Positions 12,283 through 23,950 of a stretch of DNA of 64,000 bases are shown here, in pieces. How positions within the stretch are numbered: the first letter of the stretch is position 1; each line of letters begins with the position of its first letter. Source of the stretch: Ophiura sarsii (Eukaryota > Echinodermata > Ophiuroidea > Amphilepidida > Ophiuridae); NCBI GenBank assembly GCA_035610835.1, contig CM069459.1, positions 22,583,636-22,647,635 on the forward strand, written 5' to 3'. The position numbers and the translations under genes are program-made. The notes beneath the pieces are model-generated. The model was given only the letters and a program-made list of their open reading frames with translations. It had not been told where the DNA came from and did not search any database.

Positions 12283-15200
12283 TAGTCCTGGATCTGCCAT
12301 AGAGACCTGTATACACTTGCTGAAGAAGAGAATTTGAATGTTGATTTGAGTAAAGGATACATATAGCTTCAAAACGGCATAAGGTGTTTAATTCTAAACC
12401 CGGGCAAACTCTGGTTATGGTCAAATATTCAAAAAAACATAAAATGTTCTATCTCTGGCACTAGATGAGCTAGAATGATGAATGAGGTGTCCTTTTCTAC
12501 TAATCTTGGCATTATAAATCTAATGGAATGGTTATTGTAGAGTTTAAGGGGTCAGATGACCCCTAAATCCAAGATGGCTGCTGTCCGCCATCTTGAAAAC
12601 CCGTAAAATGATATATCTCTGGCACAATGTGAGCTAAAATGATGAGCAAGGTGTCATTTTCCACTTGCTTTGGCATCCTAAATCCCGTGCAACAGTTCTT
12701 TAAGAGTTTAATGGGTCAAAAGTCCCTTAAATCTAAGATGGCTGCTTTCGACCATCGTTTAAAACACAACTTTTAATATTTGTGGCAATGGTTTTATGTA
12801 TGAGGATGGATGACGTTTAATTTAACGTTCAAGACGTTCTTGCCGCCTACGCTGTTGAAAAGTCAGCAAGTCAGGAAATACCGATACCGAGTAGTTTTAC
12901 CCCAGACACATTTACTTTCGGTGCATTGGACAATGCTGATTTTGGCGACAAGTCATCAATCTCTGGGACAGAATCTGACCACGTTACCATGCTTGTCTTG
13001 TACCAGGAGATAGTATCTCCACCAAATTCAAAACCCCTTGTTTCTGATATGAATTTGAAGAAAAGTAATGTGCGTCTTCCAGACAAACTCCCGTGTCAAG
13101 AGGTCCCCTATCACCCCCAAGCCAACAATTATAAGACCTATTCTTCCACCGAATTTCAGAGTTGTAGAAGAACTAGACCTTGATGTTATTGACCCTGTAT
13201 TTGCCGTCACCTTAGCTGCAAAACGAGAGTTTCTCATCTCTTCCATCAGATGCGGTCTCCAAAAAGATGACACTGATGTTGGTGTATTGCCTACCTGGAG
13301 CGGCTTTCACGCTCTGATATCCACTGCTACGGTGCCCTTAATGCGTGTCGGATTTATGCCGATGATCCCCTATCCTGTTACTGACTACGCAACTGTCCGT
13401 AAGTCTCTTCAAAATTTCCAGAGTGTTCGCCGTCAACTTAACCAATCCCAGTCTGTGATCCCAGTATATTGTGATGAAGGTGTCTACCACACACTCGCTG
13501 ATATCTTGATGACCGAGCCAGATACATTTTCAGATATTCATGGTATGATGGGAATGTTTCATTGGGTGAAAGTACTTCTGAAGTGTGCTGGACGTTATTT
13601 GAGAGGATCGGGTATTGAAGATGGCCTCATTGAAAAAGGTGTCTTTGGCAAGTTGACTCTAAATTCTGTGTTGGAAGGAACTCATTATGTCAGATCATTC
13701 CACGGTATATCAATTGTCTCAGATGTCATTACTTCATTAATGTGGGAGGGCTTCTGGTTGTGGTTGGCTCAGCAAAGACTTGAGGTAGACAGTGATGCAA
13801 TGGCCTGTGCAGTCGAACTAAGGGCTGCTCTGTGCGAGAAGAGCAAGAGCAAGTCAACTGCGAAGTTTTCTGAGCTGCTTGCATTTTCGGATCCTATTCA
13901 AGATATATTTCAGTCATTCCTGAAGGAGTGTGAGTCCAAGTCTGAGGTATGCCAATACTAGCAGGTCTTCCAGCAGATGGCTCTTAATATCAAACATCTC
14001 ATATCTTCTGATCGTGAAGGTAAATTTGCACTGCATATTGCATGTGTAGAGAAATCTCTATCCATCTTCCGAGAAGGCGATTGCCTGAACTACCTTCGAT
14101 ATGGTTCATTTTACCTTGAAACAACCAAGCTCCTACAGAATACTCATCAAGAGATCTTCCGGCGTTTCATGTGTGGCCAGTTTGTTGTGAAAGACCACGC
14201 TGGCTCCTTTAACGCTGTGGCACCGGATATGAAGCTTGAGCAGTCTGTCCAGAGGGCGTCAAAGAGCAAAGGCGGAATTGTAGGTCAGACAAGAAACTCA
14301 GCTGTTGTGGTTGAATGGCAGCTCATCTTTCACGAGATTCTCCTTATTTCCAACAACCTAAGAGAGATGACAAATGATAGCTCGATGGACCATAGTGAAT
14401 CTTCAAACGTCCATCATGACCTTGTTGGTAAAAAAGCAGAGCATCTGAACAAAAACGTGGCACTCCTTCTAGACTTTGTGTGTGGCAAAGGCAATCCCTT
14501 TATCATCCAAGCGCCTGGAATCAAGCTGCATAATTTGGTCACCAAGCAGCTAGCAGATGATGATGTTACAGCGCGTCTACTCCAGGCTCTCGTGAATGGT
14601 AACCGATGCTACAAGGAGTTTCACAAGGAGCGATTTCTTGACAAGAAACACAAACTCTCCGTCACCATCTCAAAAAGAAACCTGCCTAGACTAGATCATG
14701 AATCACCCTGCGATATCAAAGCTTCTACTGTTATTGTTTCAGAGAAGATACTAGCTTCTGCTCAGCGTGACATTGATATTTTGAGAGAACGCGGGATGTC
14801 GTTGGAATCTATCTTCTGTCATGATATCCTGCCGACTTCGATCATCTTTGAAGGTGACTTGGCATCAAAGCCAGACAAAAGCAAGCTGATAGCTGAGATT
14901 GAAAAACATCTAGTGCATGAAGAAAAGGTCTTCCCAAACGGGGATGCAGCTGTCATAGTTGACTTTATGTCTAAAATCCGCTCTTTTCCTAACCTTTCTT
15001 CTTTTGGGACATTTGCAAAGGCTATAAAATGTGTGCTGTCTGCAGGTCAACCTCTATGTCCCAGGACTAGCTTCCATGTTGTCTTTGACAGCTATTTGGA
15101 ATGCTCTGTCAAAGGGGGAGAGAGAGCTCGACGTGCTGCTGGTATTGGAGCTATTGACATGGCTGTCATAGGTCCAGATGACCCAATACCTAAACAAATG

Positions 15201-16876
15201 GAGAAATTTTGGCCATCGGCGATCAACAAGAACAACTTGCAACGCCTTACATGTTTGCTCGCCACTGAACAGCAGTCTGATCTTCTTACCATTCTCAGCG
15301 GCTTTATAGCTGATGGGGAAGTGGTTCCTGCTCAGTTAGTTCACTCAACAGAAGATGCTTCGCTTCCTAGCATTTATACGTTGACGGGGAGTGTAGAAGA
15401 AGCTGATGATAGACTTGTACTTCATTGTGCATGGGAGGTATCTCGTGGTTGCAAGCGACTTCTGGTGATTTCAAATGACACAGATACAATTGTAGGGCTA
15501 CTTCGTTTCATCACAGACTGGCAAGAACAAGGTCTGCATGAGCTTTGGGTGCAGTTTGGCTCTGGTGAGCGTAGGCGATATTTACCACTGCACATACTTG
15601 CTTTGAGGCTGGGGTCCAAGTTGTGTCGGGTTTTGGTAAAGGCACATGTTCTCACTGGGGATGATGCTCTAAGCAAAATCGGCACAAAACATGCCGCGAT
15701 CATATGCGAGCCTGAGAAATATTTAGAAACCTTTGCAGAGTCCCAGGATTTGAGTCAAGAGTCCATGCAGAAGGTTGAGGAGTATCTAGTTCGTGTGTGG
15801 AATGGTGCCAGATGCAAGACATCTTCTCAAACATTTGACCAGCTTAGACTTCAAAATCACATCACAAGTCCAAAGCCATTGGCACAGCTGCCTCCTACAT
15901 CAAGCGTCATTCAAGATCATATTAAGCGATCATTTTTCATTATACACAAAGTCTTGAGTTTATTAAATGATTGCAGTCCCATACTAGATCCAACTAATTA
16001 TGGCTGGTCTAGTAATAATGGCATCATGTTGCCAGTGAAAGGCCTAAAGCCTCTTCCAACAGGAAAGCTTACAGTGTGCAACTGTACTGGCAAATGCAAC
16101 ACCAAACGGTGCCTATATGTACCAAAGCACAGCTGGTCTGTGTAGCATTCTGTCACAAGTCAACAGAATCTGTCTGCCAAAATAAATAGAGTTTACTTCA
16201 TATTGAACAACATTCATGTCTCTCATCTTACTTGACAATACAAATCTTTAACAATTAAAAGAGGAAACACAATGAAAGTCAAAGTACAACTTGACATTTT
16301 GGTATTTAATTCATAATAAGTTTATGAAAATAAAACCAAGCAGAATATATAATCTTTTTAATGTGTCCTTTATTTATTCAAGATGGCTGACAACAGTAAT
16401 ATTACATTTAGAGGTCAGAATAACCCCTAGCATCACATCAACTACCCCATCTGATTTGTGATATCAAAATAAGTGGAAAATGACATATCATTCATCTTCC
16501 CAGCTAATCTGGTGCCTGAGATATATCATTTGACGGTTTTCAAGATGGCGGACAGCAGCCATATTGGATTTAGGGGTCATCTGACCCCTAAAACTCTTCA
16601 ATAACCATTCCATTGGATTTATAATGCCAAGATTAGTAGAAAATGACACCTCATTCATCATTCTAGCTCATCTAGTACCAGAGATAGAACATTTTATGTT
16701 TTTCAAAATGGCCGCCGGCGGCCATTTTGAATATTTGACCATAACCAGAGTTTGCCCGGGTTTAGAATTAAACACCTTATGCCGTTTTGAAGCTATATGT
16801 ATCCTTTACCTAAATCAACATTCAAATTCTCTTCTTCAGCAAGTGTATACAGGTCTCTAGGGCAGAGCCTAGATTA
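12283..16876 (+). mobile_element. Long-TIR DNA transposon 1, probably Academ superfamily with XPG-like gene
   Basis: A 4.6-kb element with terminal inverted repeats of roughly 500 bp (12283 to about 12770 and about 16380 to 16876). The outermost bases are TA(G/A)TC and the shared block continues with TAGAGACCTGTATACAC. Each TIR is itself built of ~150-bp modules containing AAGATGG and CCATCTTG. GTA flanks both sides (12280-12282 and 16877-16879), inside one satellite unit, giving a 3-bp target duplication. The interior carries one long gene on the plus strand, with nuclease-like motifs. Academ elements with an XPG nuclease domain and short target duplications are known from animals; the assignment comes from memory and needs a search. 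Confidence 0.75.
12821..16189 (+). pseudogene. Academ-like transposon protein with XPG/FLAP nuclease-like domain, broken
   Basis: About 1,100 codons of one protein, disrupted at least three times. The N-terminal piece (12821 to ~13100) has a FGALDNADF block that the family shows as F.DNxDH. A frameshift near 13100 leads to the frame with LPTWSGFHAL and the GMMGMFHWVKVLLK block. An in-frame TAG at 13959-13961 then splits it from the 722-codon part at 13977-16145. The latter holds VFDSYLECSVKGGERARR (~15079), VEEADDRLVLHC (~15391), SNDTDTIVGLL (~15470) and LTGDDALSKIG (~15653). Their acidic residues are spaced like the catalytic site of XPG/FEN nucleases. A Cys-rich tail begins at VCNCTGKCN; a shift near 16112 ends it early, while the other frame carries further Cys residues to 16189. 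TIRs on both sides show it is the transposon's own gene. Confidence 0.75.
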
Positions 16877-17549
16877 GTAGACATACACTACAATGCTACA
16901 CGCACGTAATGCACATGGTGAATGTTGACAAATGACTACATGTATGTACTAAAATATGTGTTGACATTTTGGAGAAAAATGTTAAAGTACAAGAACATGT
17001 GTGGTTTTTGATATTATTGAGAGAAAGGTAGAATATTTTTAAATACACTACACGCACGTATTACTATTATGGTGAATGTTAAAAAACGACTAAGTACACA
17101 AATATGTGTTGAAAGTTTGGAGAAAAATGTTAGAGTACAACAACATGTGTGGTTTTTGTTATTATTGAGAGAGAGCTAGAATATTTGTAAATACACTACA
17201 CGCACGTAATGCATATGGTGAATGTTGAAAAACGACTAAGTACAAAAATATGTGTTGAAATTTTGGAGAAAAATGTTAGAGTACAAGAACATGTGTGGAT
17301 TTTTGAAAAAACATTGAGAGAGAGGTAGACATACACTACACGCACGTTATGCATATGGTGAATGTTGAAAAATGACTAAGTAAAAAATATGTGTTGACAT
17401 TTTGGAGACACAATGTTAGAGTACAAGAACATGTGTGGTTTTTGATATTATTGAGAGAAAAGTAGAATATTTATAAATACACTACACGCATATGGGGAAT
17501 GTTAAAAAACGACCAAGTACAAAAAATTGTTTTGAAATTTTGGAGAAAA

Positions 17550-18095
17550 TGTCATTAATTATTAATTATCTTTTATTTTCTTTATTTTGAAACTAATTAT
17601 TTTGTGGTCGCAACCAATTTCACTACATTTATATCGAGGACTCGGCATTTCATTATTTTCCAAATATGATTAATTTGATACTCAAGTAATAATGCAATCA
17701 TGTTCTACAGTACAGCTCGAAATAGAATGGACGATGTCAACGCACTTCATTGCAATGTCATTGCAAAGTCATTGCAATGTCAGTGCAATGACATTGCAAT
17801 GACTGCACTAATCGGGTTACATCTCAAGGCACTTCATTGCAATGTCATTGCAATGTCATTGCAATGTCATTGCAATGTCATTGCAATGTCAGTGTCCATT
17901 CTATTTCGAACTGTACTGTATGTTGGTACATCATCACAGCTGATATGAAATAAGTCAGAAAGTAGCAAATAAAGTTGATTGAAAGTCATTTTAAAGGCGA
18001 AAATCCTAAATAAAAATGAAATAATGAAATATTTTGAAATTCTCAATTTCGGACGAGGGCGGCAACAGGAACCTCAAAACAGTTGTGAAGGGCCT
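17550..18095. repeat. Insertion separating satellite segments
   Basis: Sequence unlike the 145-bp satellite replaces it here. It contains the MITE at 17708-17918. The rest is AT-rich and unassigned. Confidence 0.45.
17708..17918. mobile_element. TA-flanked MITE with CATTGCAATG core repeats
   Basis: The ends are inverted copies: CAGTACAGCTCGAAATAGAA on the left, and on the right the complement with one change. TA lies on both sides (17706-17707, 17919-17920). The interior is made of repeated palindromic CATTGCAATG units, about a dozen in all, some with one altered base. At 211 bp with no ORF it must be moved in trans, probably by a Tc1/mariner-type transposase. Confidence 0.8.
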
Positions 18096-18699
18096 AATGA
18101 TGAATGTTGTAAAACGACTAAGTACAAAAATATGTGTTGACATTTTGGAGACAACTGTTAGAGTACAAGAACATGTGTGGATTTTGTAAAACATTGAGAG
18201 AGAGGTAGACATTCACTAACACGCACGTATGCATATGGTGAATGTTGAAAAAACGACTACAAAAAGTACAAAATTATGTGTTGAAATTTTTGAGAAAAGT
18301 ACAAGAACTTGTGTGGATTTTGATATTATTGAGAGAGAGGTGGAATCTTTCTAAATAGGCTGCACGCACGTATTACATATGGTGAATGTTGAAAAACGAA
18401 TAAATACAAAAATATGTGTTGAAATTTAAGAGAACAAGAACATGTGTGGATTTTTAAAAACATTGAGAGCTAGAGGTAGAATATATCTAAACACACCTAC
18501 ACGCACGTATGCATATGATGAATGTTGGAAAACGGTGAAGTACAAAATGGGTTTTTGATATTATTGAGAGAGGTATACAATTAATAAGTACACACACATA
18601 ACCGTATGGTATGAGCGAATTATGGTGAATGCTGAAAAACGACGAAATACAAAAATGTGCATATGTTAAATGTTGAAGAAGAATTCGTGTTTTGTGTGG

Positions 18700-19640
18700 C
18701 TTACAGTATTAGTGGGGAAGGAGTAGATAATAATGTATAGTTGTGCGATGGGCTATGCTGTCAATTGGGGTCGTCTGTGTCCTTGACAGTTAGTATTTTC
18801 TCAGACGGACAGCTTCCTTGCTTATAGGTAGTCTGCACAATAAATGTTTAACTTTTTTTTTTGTACATGCACTAACAGTCAGTTTTGGTATATCCCGTAT
18901 AAGACACGTGTCGCCAAGTTTTGTAGACCATACGCGATCCTGTACGTACCAAATTACCATGTCCTAATTAATGTTGACTTATATGTAAATTTGAGTCTTT
19001 CCGCCCTATATTTTCCAAAAAAGAGTTTACGCCTAAAATTCTATGAGTCAGGCGAAATTGGAACCATCTTAATTTTGTATCAACGGCAATGGCATCCCCA
19101 GAGGGGGTGTTAACCCCCACACCCCTTAATCTGTCGGCAAAATCTGCATTATTCATCAAATCTGTCGGCACAAACGAGTTTCCGTCGGTACATTTGCGAT
19201 TTTGACCATAACAATTCTGGGTGGGGTGCTTGCAGTAGCGTGCGGAAAGGTGCGGGGCCTGGTGGCTCGCGGATTGGCCATCTGTTGTTTACTGTGCTGT
19301 TGTTTTGACCTTGCGATTTTTTTTCTGTGCCATTATTTGTGAGCGTGCAAAATATTTTGACCGTGCCATTATTTGTGACCGTGCGAAACTTTTTGACCGT
19401 GCGAACTTTTTTGATCCTACCCCCCCCCCCCCCCCCCCCCCCTCGAAATTCACGAGGTGACTGCAAACAAAAAATGGGTCTACCTTTTACTATTTTTAGG
19501 GGGGGTGCTTGTCGGCAATCGGGACCTCTACAACCCCCCCCCCCCCCCCCACCCCTCCCCCATTCAAAAGGGTATGGGGACGCCCCCGATCAACGGTACA
19601 TTTGAATGGTATAAGACAAATAACCGAATTTTTTTTCAAA
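18700..19640. other. No gene; C tracts and short repeats
   Basis: From about 19290 to 19410 a short motif with GACCGTGC is repeated several times, then C tracts follow at about 19419-19442 and 19537-19551. No coding exon is supported. Confidence 0.5.
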
Positions 19641-20300
19641 CTATAGGATATGTCTAACTTGCTTTCCCTTTTATCTATTCATTTTCGTTTGACCTCTTTA
19701 GACGAGATTAGAGAATCATATAACCTTCTTGAACCTTTTTGATGTCGAGCGTTATATATTTGAAGTTATACGGCTTGAAAGGACGTTGAGCCTGTTTGTT
19801 ATTGTTCTTTAGGCAGTGATTGCATGATTTTTAGGGCATTTATAAGTGACCCATATTCCAAGAAATTTGTTCTAATGTTATAATCCTTCGGAAATCGTCT
19901 AAAGAGAGAAAGTACCATTTTCCCTGATCAGATCATTTACAAAATGAACCCCATTTTTTACCCAAATGACGGGTAGGCCTATTGTTTTTTTGCCAACCCG
20001 AATATTATCGTTATACCACAAGACACATTCCATGAATTCAATGTTGTTTGTAGGTTGGCTACTTGTAACAACCTTACTCCATGCCATAAAAACGTCTTTC
20101 CAAAATAGATTTGGGATGTTTGACTGTTTAAAGAAGTTTAATATATCAGACATGTCAGAAGAACCCCTCTAATATCTAGTAGATGATTATTTTTGCCAGT
20201 TTGTAAAAAGGTTAATCCACTCTAATTCCCCCGAATTAAATAGTCTTCGGATCCTTGTAGCTTTCAGCATGTTCAGGGCACGATTATGAATGTTGATTAT
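19640..20300 (-). pseudogene. Decayed LINE fragment (L1/Tx1-like C-terminal region)
   Basis: The minus strand reads through ATRIRRLFNSGELEWINLF, then IPNLFWKDVFMAWSKV and a WVKNGVHFVNDLI block followed by GTFSL. The succession FWKDVxxAW ... LWxN ... W...G.xxxxDL...G.F is what the region after the RT domain looks like in L1/Tx1-type non-LTR retrotransposons. Stops interrupt it on both sides. Borders are approximate. Confidence 0.65.
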
Positions 20301-21000
20301 CTTGGAAACTGTTTAAAACATCCGTGAAAATGGACGGTGATCAACCTAAAAAATTATGAGGTTCTTTCACAAATAAATATTGTATTCTTCCGGGCGCGCC
20401 ATTGACCCTCGATTTGCCACTGCTGAAAAGTACAATAACTTAATCATGGTACACCATTACCATTTTGAACTTGACGGTTTGCCTATTTGACATCTGCTTA
20501 AACTGTATTGGCTTGGGACATTTTCTAATGATCACAATGATCCTGGTTCAAGCCCTGTATTGATCTTTTCTCTTCTTTGTATTCTTCTTTTTATTAATTG
20601 ATTGAGACATTTGAATATGAAATGTGTTTGTTTGTCTGTTTGTCACCAAGGTCAGTCTGTGTGAACAAACGTCGACCAGAATTGAACAAAATGTTAGGTC
20701 TATGCTACAAAATTGTCTGCATTTAAATTCAAAGGGCGTAACTAGAGGGGTCGGGGGAGGAATCCTCACCCAAAATGATTTTCCATTGATCCCCCCTCCC
20801 CCCACACCCCCAATGAAATGGTAAACCATGTACATTTAAACAAAATAGTCGGTTATTTTTTCTTTTATATTTATTTATGTATGCACTTATAAAACTCGCC
20901 CATTGCTTGTGTGTTGGATTTCGATCGCGACAGGAGCATGCGCAGATGCGATTTTTGTGTAAGTGGTCACTGTGATTTTGTCAATATTAGATTTTTACTG
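20300..21000. other. No gene recognised
   Basis: Unique-looking sequence with a C-rich run at about 20790-20812. I find no exon, RNA or transposon end. Confidence 0.4.
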
Positions 21001-21037
21001 TGATTTGTCGATCTGCATTAAATGCAAAATGAAACAA

Positions 21038-21054
21038 CGGCCCCGGGTGGACTC

Positions 21055-21094
<40 letters not shown>

Positions 21095-21111
21095 AATTGC
21101 GCCACGGAGGA
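21038..21111 (-). tRNA. tRNA-Asn (GTT), possibly degenerate
   Basis: The minus strand gives a canonical D arm (GGCGCAATTGGTTAGCG), anticodon arm TTCGGCTGTTAACCGAA with anticodon GTT, and T arm GGTGGTTCGAGTCCACC. A and B boxes are intact. The acceptor stem pairs at positions 3-7 only; the first two pairs are mismatched. It may be a recent pseudogene or a copy with an altered acceptor stem. It stands alone with no intron. Confidence 0.75.
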
Positions 21112-21939
21112 GGATATGCTTGACTGTTTTGGTTTGTCATGTTTATCCCCGCTACACGCCCGTACACTCCTTGCATAGCCGGGCATCGTTTTTCTCAAAT
21201 GTTGCCTGAATATTGTTGTTGCTGTCTGCCTAAATACATGTGCTGTCAGTTGAATTTGGAACCAACGTTTAATTTGAACTGTCTTTTTTCAATAAAAAAA
21301 TACTCCAATACGGGAAAAAATTCACAAAAGCTCACAGACAACAAATAAGCACATCATTTTACTCGACCTAGAATGAAATTTACAAATTTGGCGTTCCGAA
21401 AATATCGGAAAAAGATTTTTGAAAATTCTGTTACTCTCGACTGGCTTGACCAATTTTGATCCGGTAAAAAGTATGTTGATATATCAATTCGCGCCAATAC
21501 AGAAAAACTGACACGAGGGCAATCAGTGACTAGCAAAATATTCTACGCAGCCGTTCAATGTACGAAGTCAATTTACCAGTGAATCGATTTGGAATTTTGG
21601 AAAACCCCGATGATTGCGAGTGACGTCATTTAATGAGCGGCGCCCTTCACGAATTAGCTCATTAGCATAATTTATGTCCGTGAAATGTATCACACAGTTT
21701 GATAAGTGGTATGTAACTTGCAACTAAAGAAATCAATCACATGACATACATAAATACAGAATAAATACAAATACCTATAATTAAATGTACATATATGATG
21801 GAATAATTGTGGAGACCGGGGATGTGGTGGGCCGCGGGATGGGATGGAAAGACCAATGAAGGGTGGGGGAAGCCGAAGTGTTACACTCTACTCATTTAAG
21901 TCGAGAAACCAAAGCATGGCGCGCGCATGCTGGCCAAAT

Positions 21940-23950
21940 CGCGTAAATCGAGGTTTCAGCAATCAATTGAAATTCGCGCCTGTAATCGAGTGTTTTCTTC
22001 TTTTTTCTCAATAATTGAGGAGACCTGGTCAGGAGGGTCGCCGGGTGTAAAATGGAAAGACCGAGGGAGGGGGGGGGGGCAGCTTAAGTGTTGCACAGGC
22101 AAACACGCAATAATCGTGGTTTTCACCAAGCAATTGAAAATCGCGCCTGTAATCAAGTGTTTTCTTTTTTTCCTTCTCAATACTTGATTGAGGAGACCGG
22201 GGTAGGGGGGGGGGGGGGGTGGGGGGTGGAATGGAAAGACAGAGGAAGGGTGGGGCGGTTGACGTGTTACACTTTACTCAATTCATCGATAAACCAAGGC
22301 ATGGCGCGCGCATGCAGGCCAACACGCAAAAAACGCGGTTTTGAGAACCCGGTATATTTTGCATTAGCCTATAGATAATTGGTCTTAACTAGCAACGTAA
22401 TGATTAATTAATTTAAACTGATTTTTTTCAGGATATGTGACAAATACCCTTTGGGAAGATGATGATATGAATTAACTAATGATTTTCAAGTTTCAGTCCT
22501 TTCAAAAAGTAATTTCGATCGTAACCGTCATCTCCTTTATACATTATCTTATATATAGACAATCAATGTAACACTGAAAAACAATGTGGGTCACCTGACA
22601 CATTGAAGTGAGTCACTTGTGTTTAACTCACTTACATAGATCAAATTGACTCAAACTATCATGTATTTGACTCATCTAAAATTAATCTCAGTCCATTGAC
22701 TCAGTTGAAAATTGTTAGCAGGTAAAGATCGATTTCTAAGCAACTAAGTTTCAGGTGACTCAGTATTCGAAACGAAAGCGAGGCTGTAATTCTGCCATTT
22801 TGTATTGCACGTGAATAGCGTAGGCTATATGTTAGTGATTGATGACACAACTTTTGCCATTTCTTCAGGCATTTCGTTGCTGTTAAACACAGATTGCTAA
22901 GAAATGTATGGAACTTCTGGAGTAGACGATTAACAGTAAATTTGCGTATTTAGCGGTGATTTTTAGCTTCAAAAAGCGTTACAGTGTTTCTACCTGTCTG
23001 TATCGTTACACTGCAGTAAGCTTAATGGATATTTGAACGTTCTTACTTGACCTTATGCCTGCTTGTTGAAATAATGGCAACATAGTGTCTACAGTCACTA
23101 ACACCTTTCAGAGATCATCATTCATGTCTAAAATGTCACAAAGCAATGCCATTCTGAGACTTGCTAGAATTCCAGTAGTCATTTAATCGACTCATGCTAG
23201 CCCACACAGAAAACTTTACAATGGGTCATCGGTACTCACTAACGCAAGTCTTTGTTTCGTCCCTAGAATGACACACTTGACAGACTCAGTGGGGTCAAAA
23301 GACACCCTTTTATAGGTAAGTCAAATTGACCTATGATAAAAGTGTGTCGTTCTAGGGACGAAACAAAGACTCGCGTTAGTGAGTAGAAAAGTAAAGATTC
23401 ATTTGACTGACTTTTTCAAGATGTGGCAAATACCCTCGAGAAGATGATGATATGAAATAACTAATGATTTTCAAATTTCAGTCCTCTTCAAAAGCAATTT
23501 CGATGAAAACCGTCATCTTCTTAATACATTATCTTATATTATTCGGAAATAGCCGCCAGTCGCGTGCAATGATTGATAAGGCCTACGATTAAAGCAATTA
23601 AAGATCGCGTCTGTAATCGAGTGTTTTCTTCTTTTTTCTCAGTAATTGAGGAGACCGGGAGAGAATGGAAAGACCGAGGGAGGGTGGGGCGGGGCTGGTC
23701 GACTGACGGTTTACAACTTACTCATTTCGTCGAGAAACCAACGCATGGCGCGCGCATGTAGGCCAAAATGCCAATCTAGGTTTTGAGCACCCGACTTATT
23801 TTGCATAGCCTATAGAAAATTGCTCTAACTAGAAAAGTAATGATTTATTTGAACTGATTGTTTTCAGAATGTGTGGCAAATACCCTTGGGAAGATGATGA
23901 TATGAATTAACTAATGATTTTAAAGTTTCAGTCCTCTTCAAAGTGTACAC
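21940..23950. repeat. Imperfect tandem duplication of ~130-bp and ~110-bp blocks
   Basis: A block with CGCGCCTGTAATCGAGTGTT and GAGGAGACC recurs at about 21950, 22110 and 23580. A second block with GATGATATGAATTAACTAATG recurs at 22455, 23445 and 23895. A CATGGCGCGCGCATG motif follows three of the copies. The spacing shows a local duplication of a composite unit, split by an insertion between about 22565 and 23395. Confidence 0.65.
22570..23395. mobile_element. Insertion beginning ACACTGAAAAA with terminal hairpin
   Basis: The left end (ACACTGAAAAACAATG, preceded by TA) resembles the ends of the element at 39716-42019. Repeats of GACTCA and TTGAC follow. At the right side lies a hairpin with ~46-nt arms (23233-23278 and 23340-23385, arm start TACTCACTAACGC). 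The true right border was not found, so this may be two elements. Confidence 0.45.

Larger units (their letters stand above)
9186..18690. repeat. ~145-bp satellite array, interrupted by transposons
   Basis: Units carry the landmarks ACATGTGTGGTTTTTGATATT, GAGAGAGGTAGA, ACACTACACGCACGTA and TGTGTTGAAATTTTGGAGAA. Spacing between successive landmarks is about 144-146 bp (for example 17288 to 17432). Array segments are 9186-9339, 11949-12282, 16877-17550 and 18095-18690. The gaps are two long-TIR transposons and a smaller insertion with a MITE. Confidence 0.85.

Noticed and set aside
13068..16145. A single-copy host gene
   Set aside because: Long inverted repeats and a target duplication on both sides, plus a related remnant nearby, show it belongs to a transposon.
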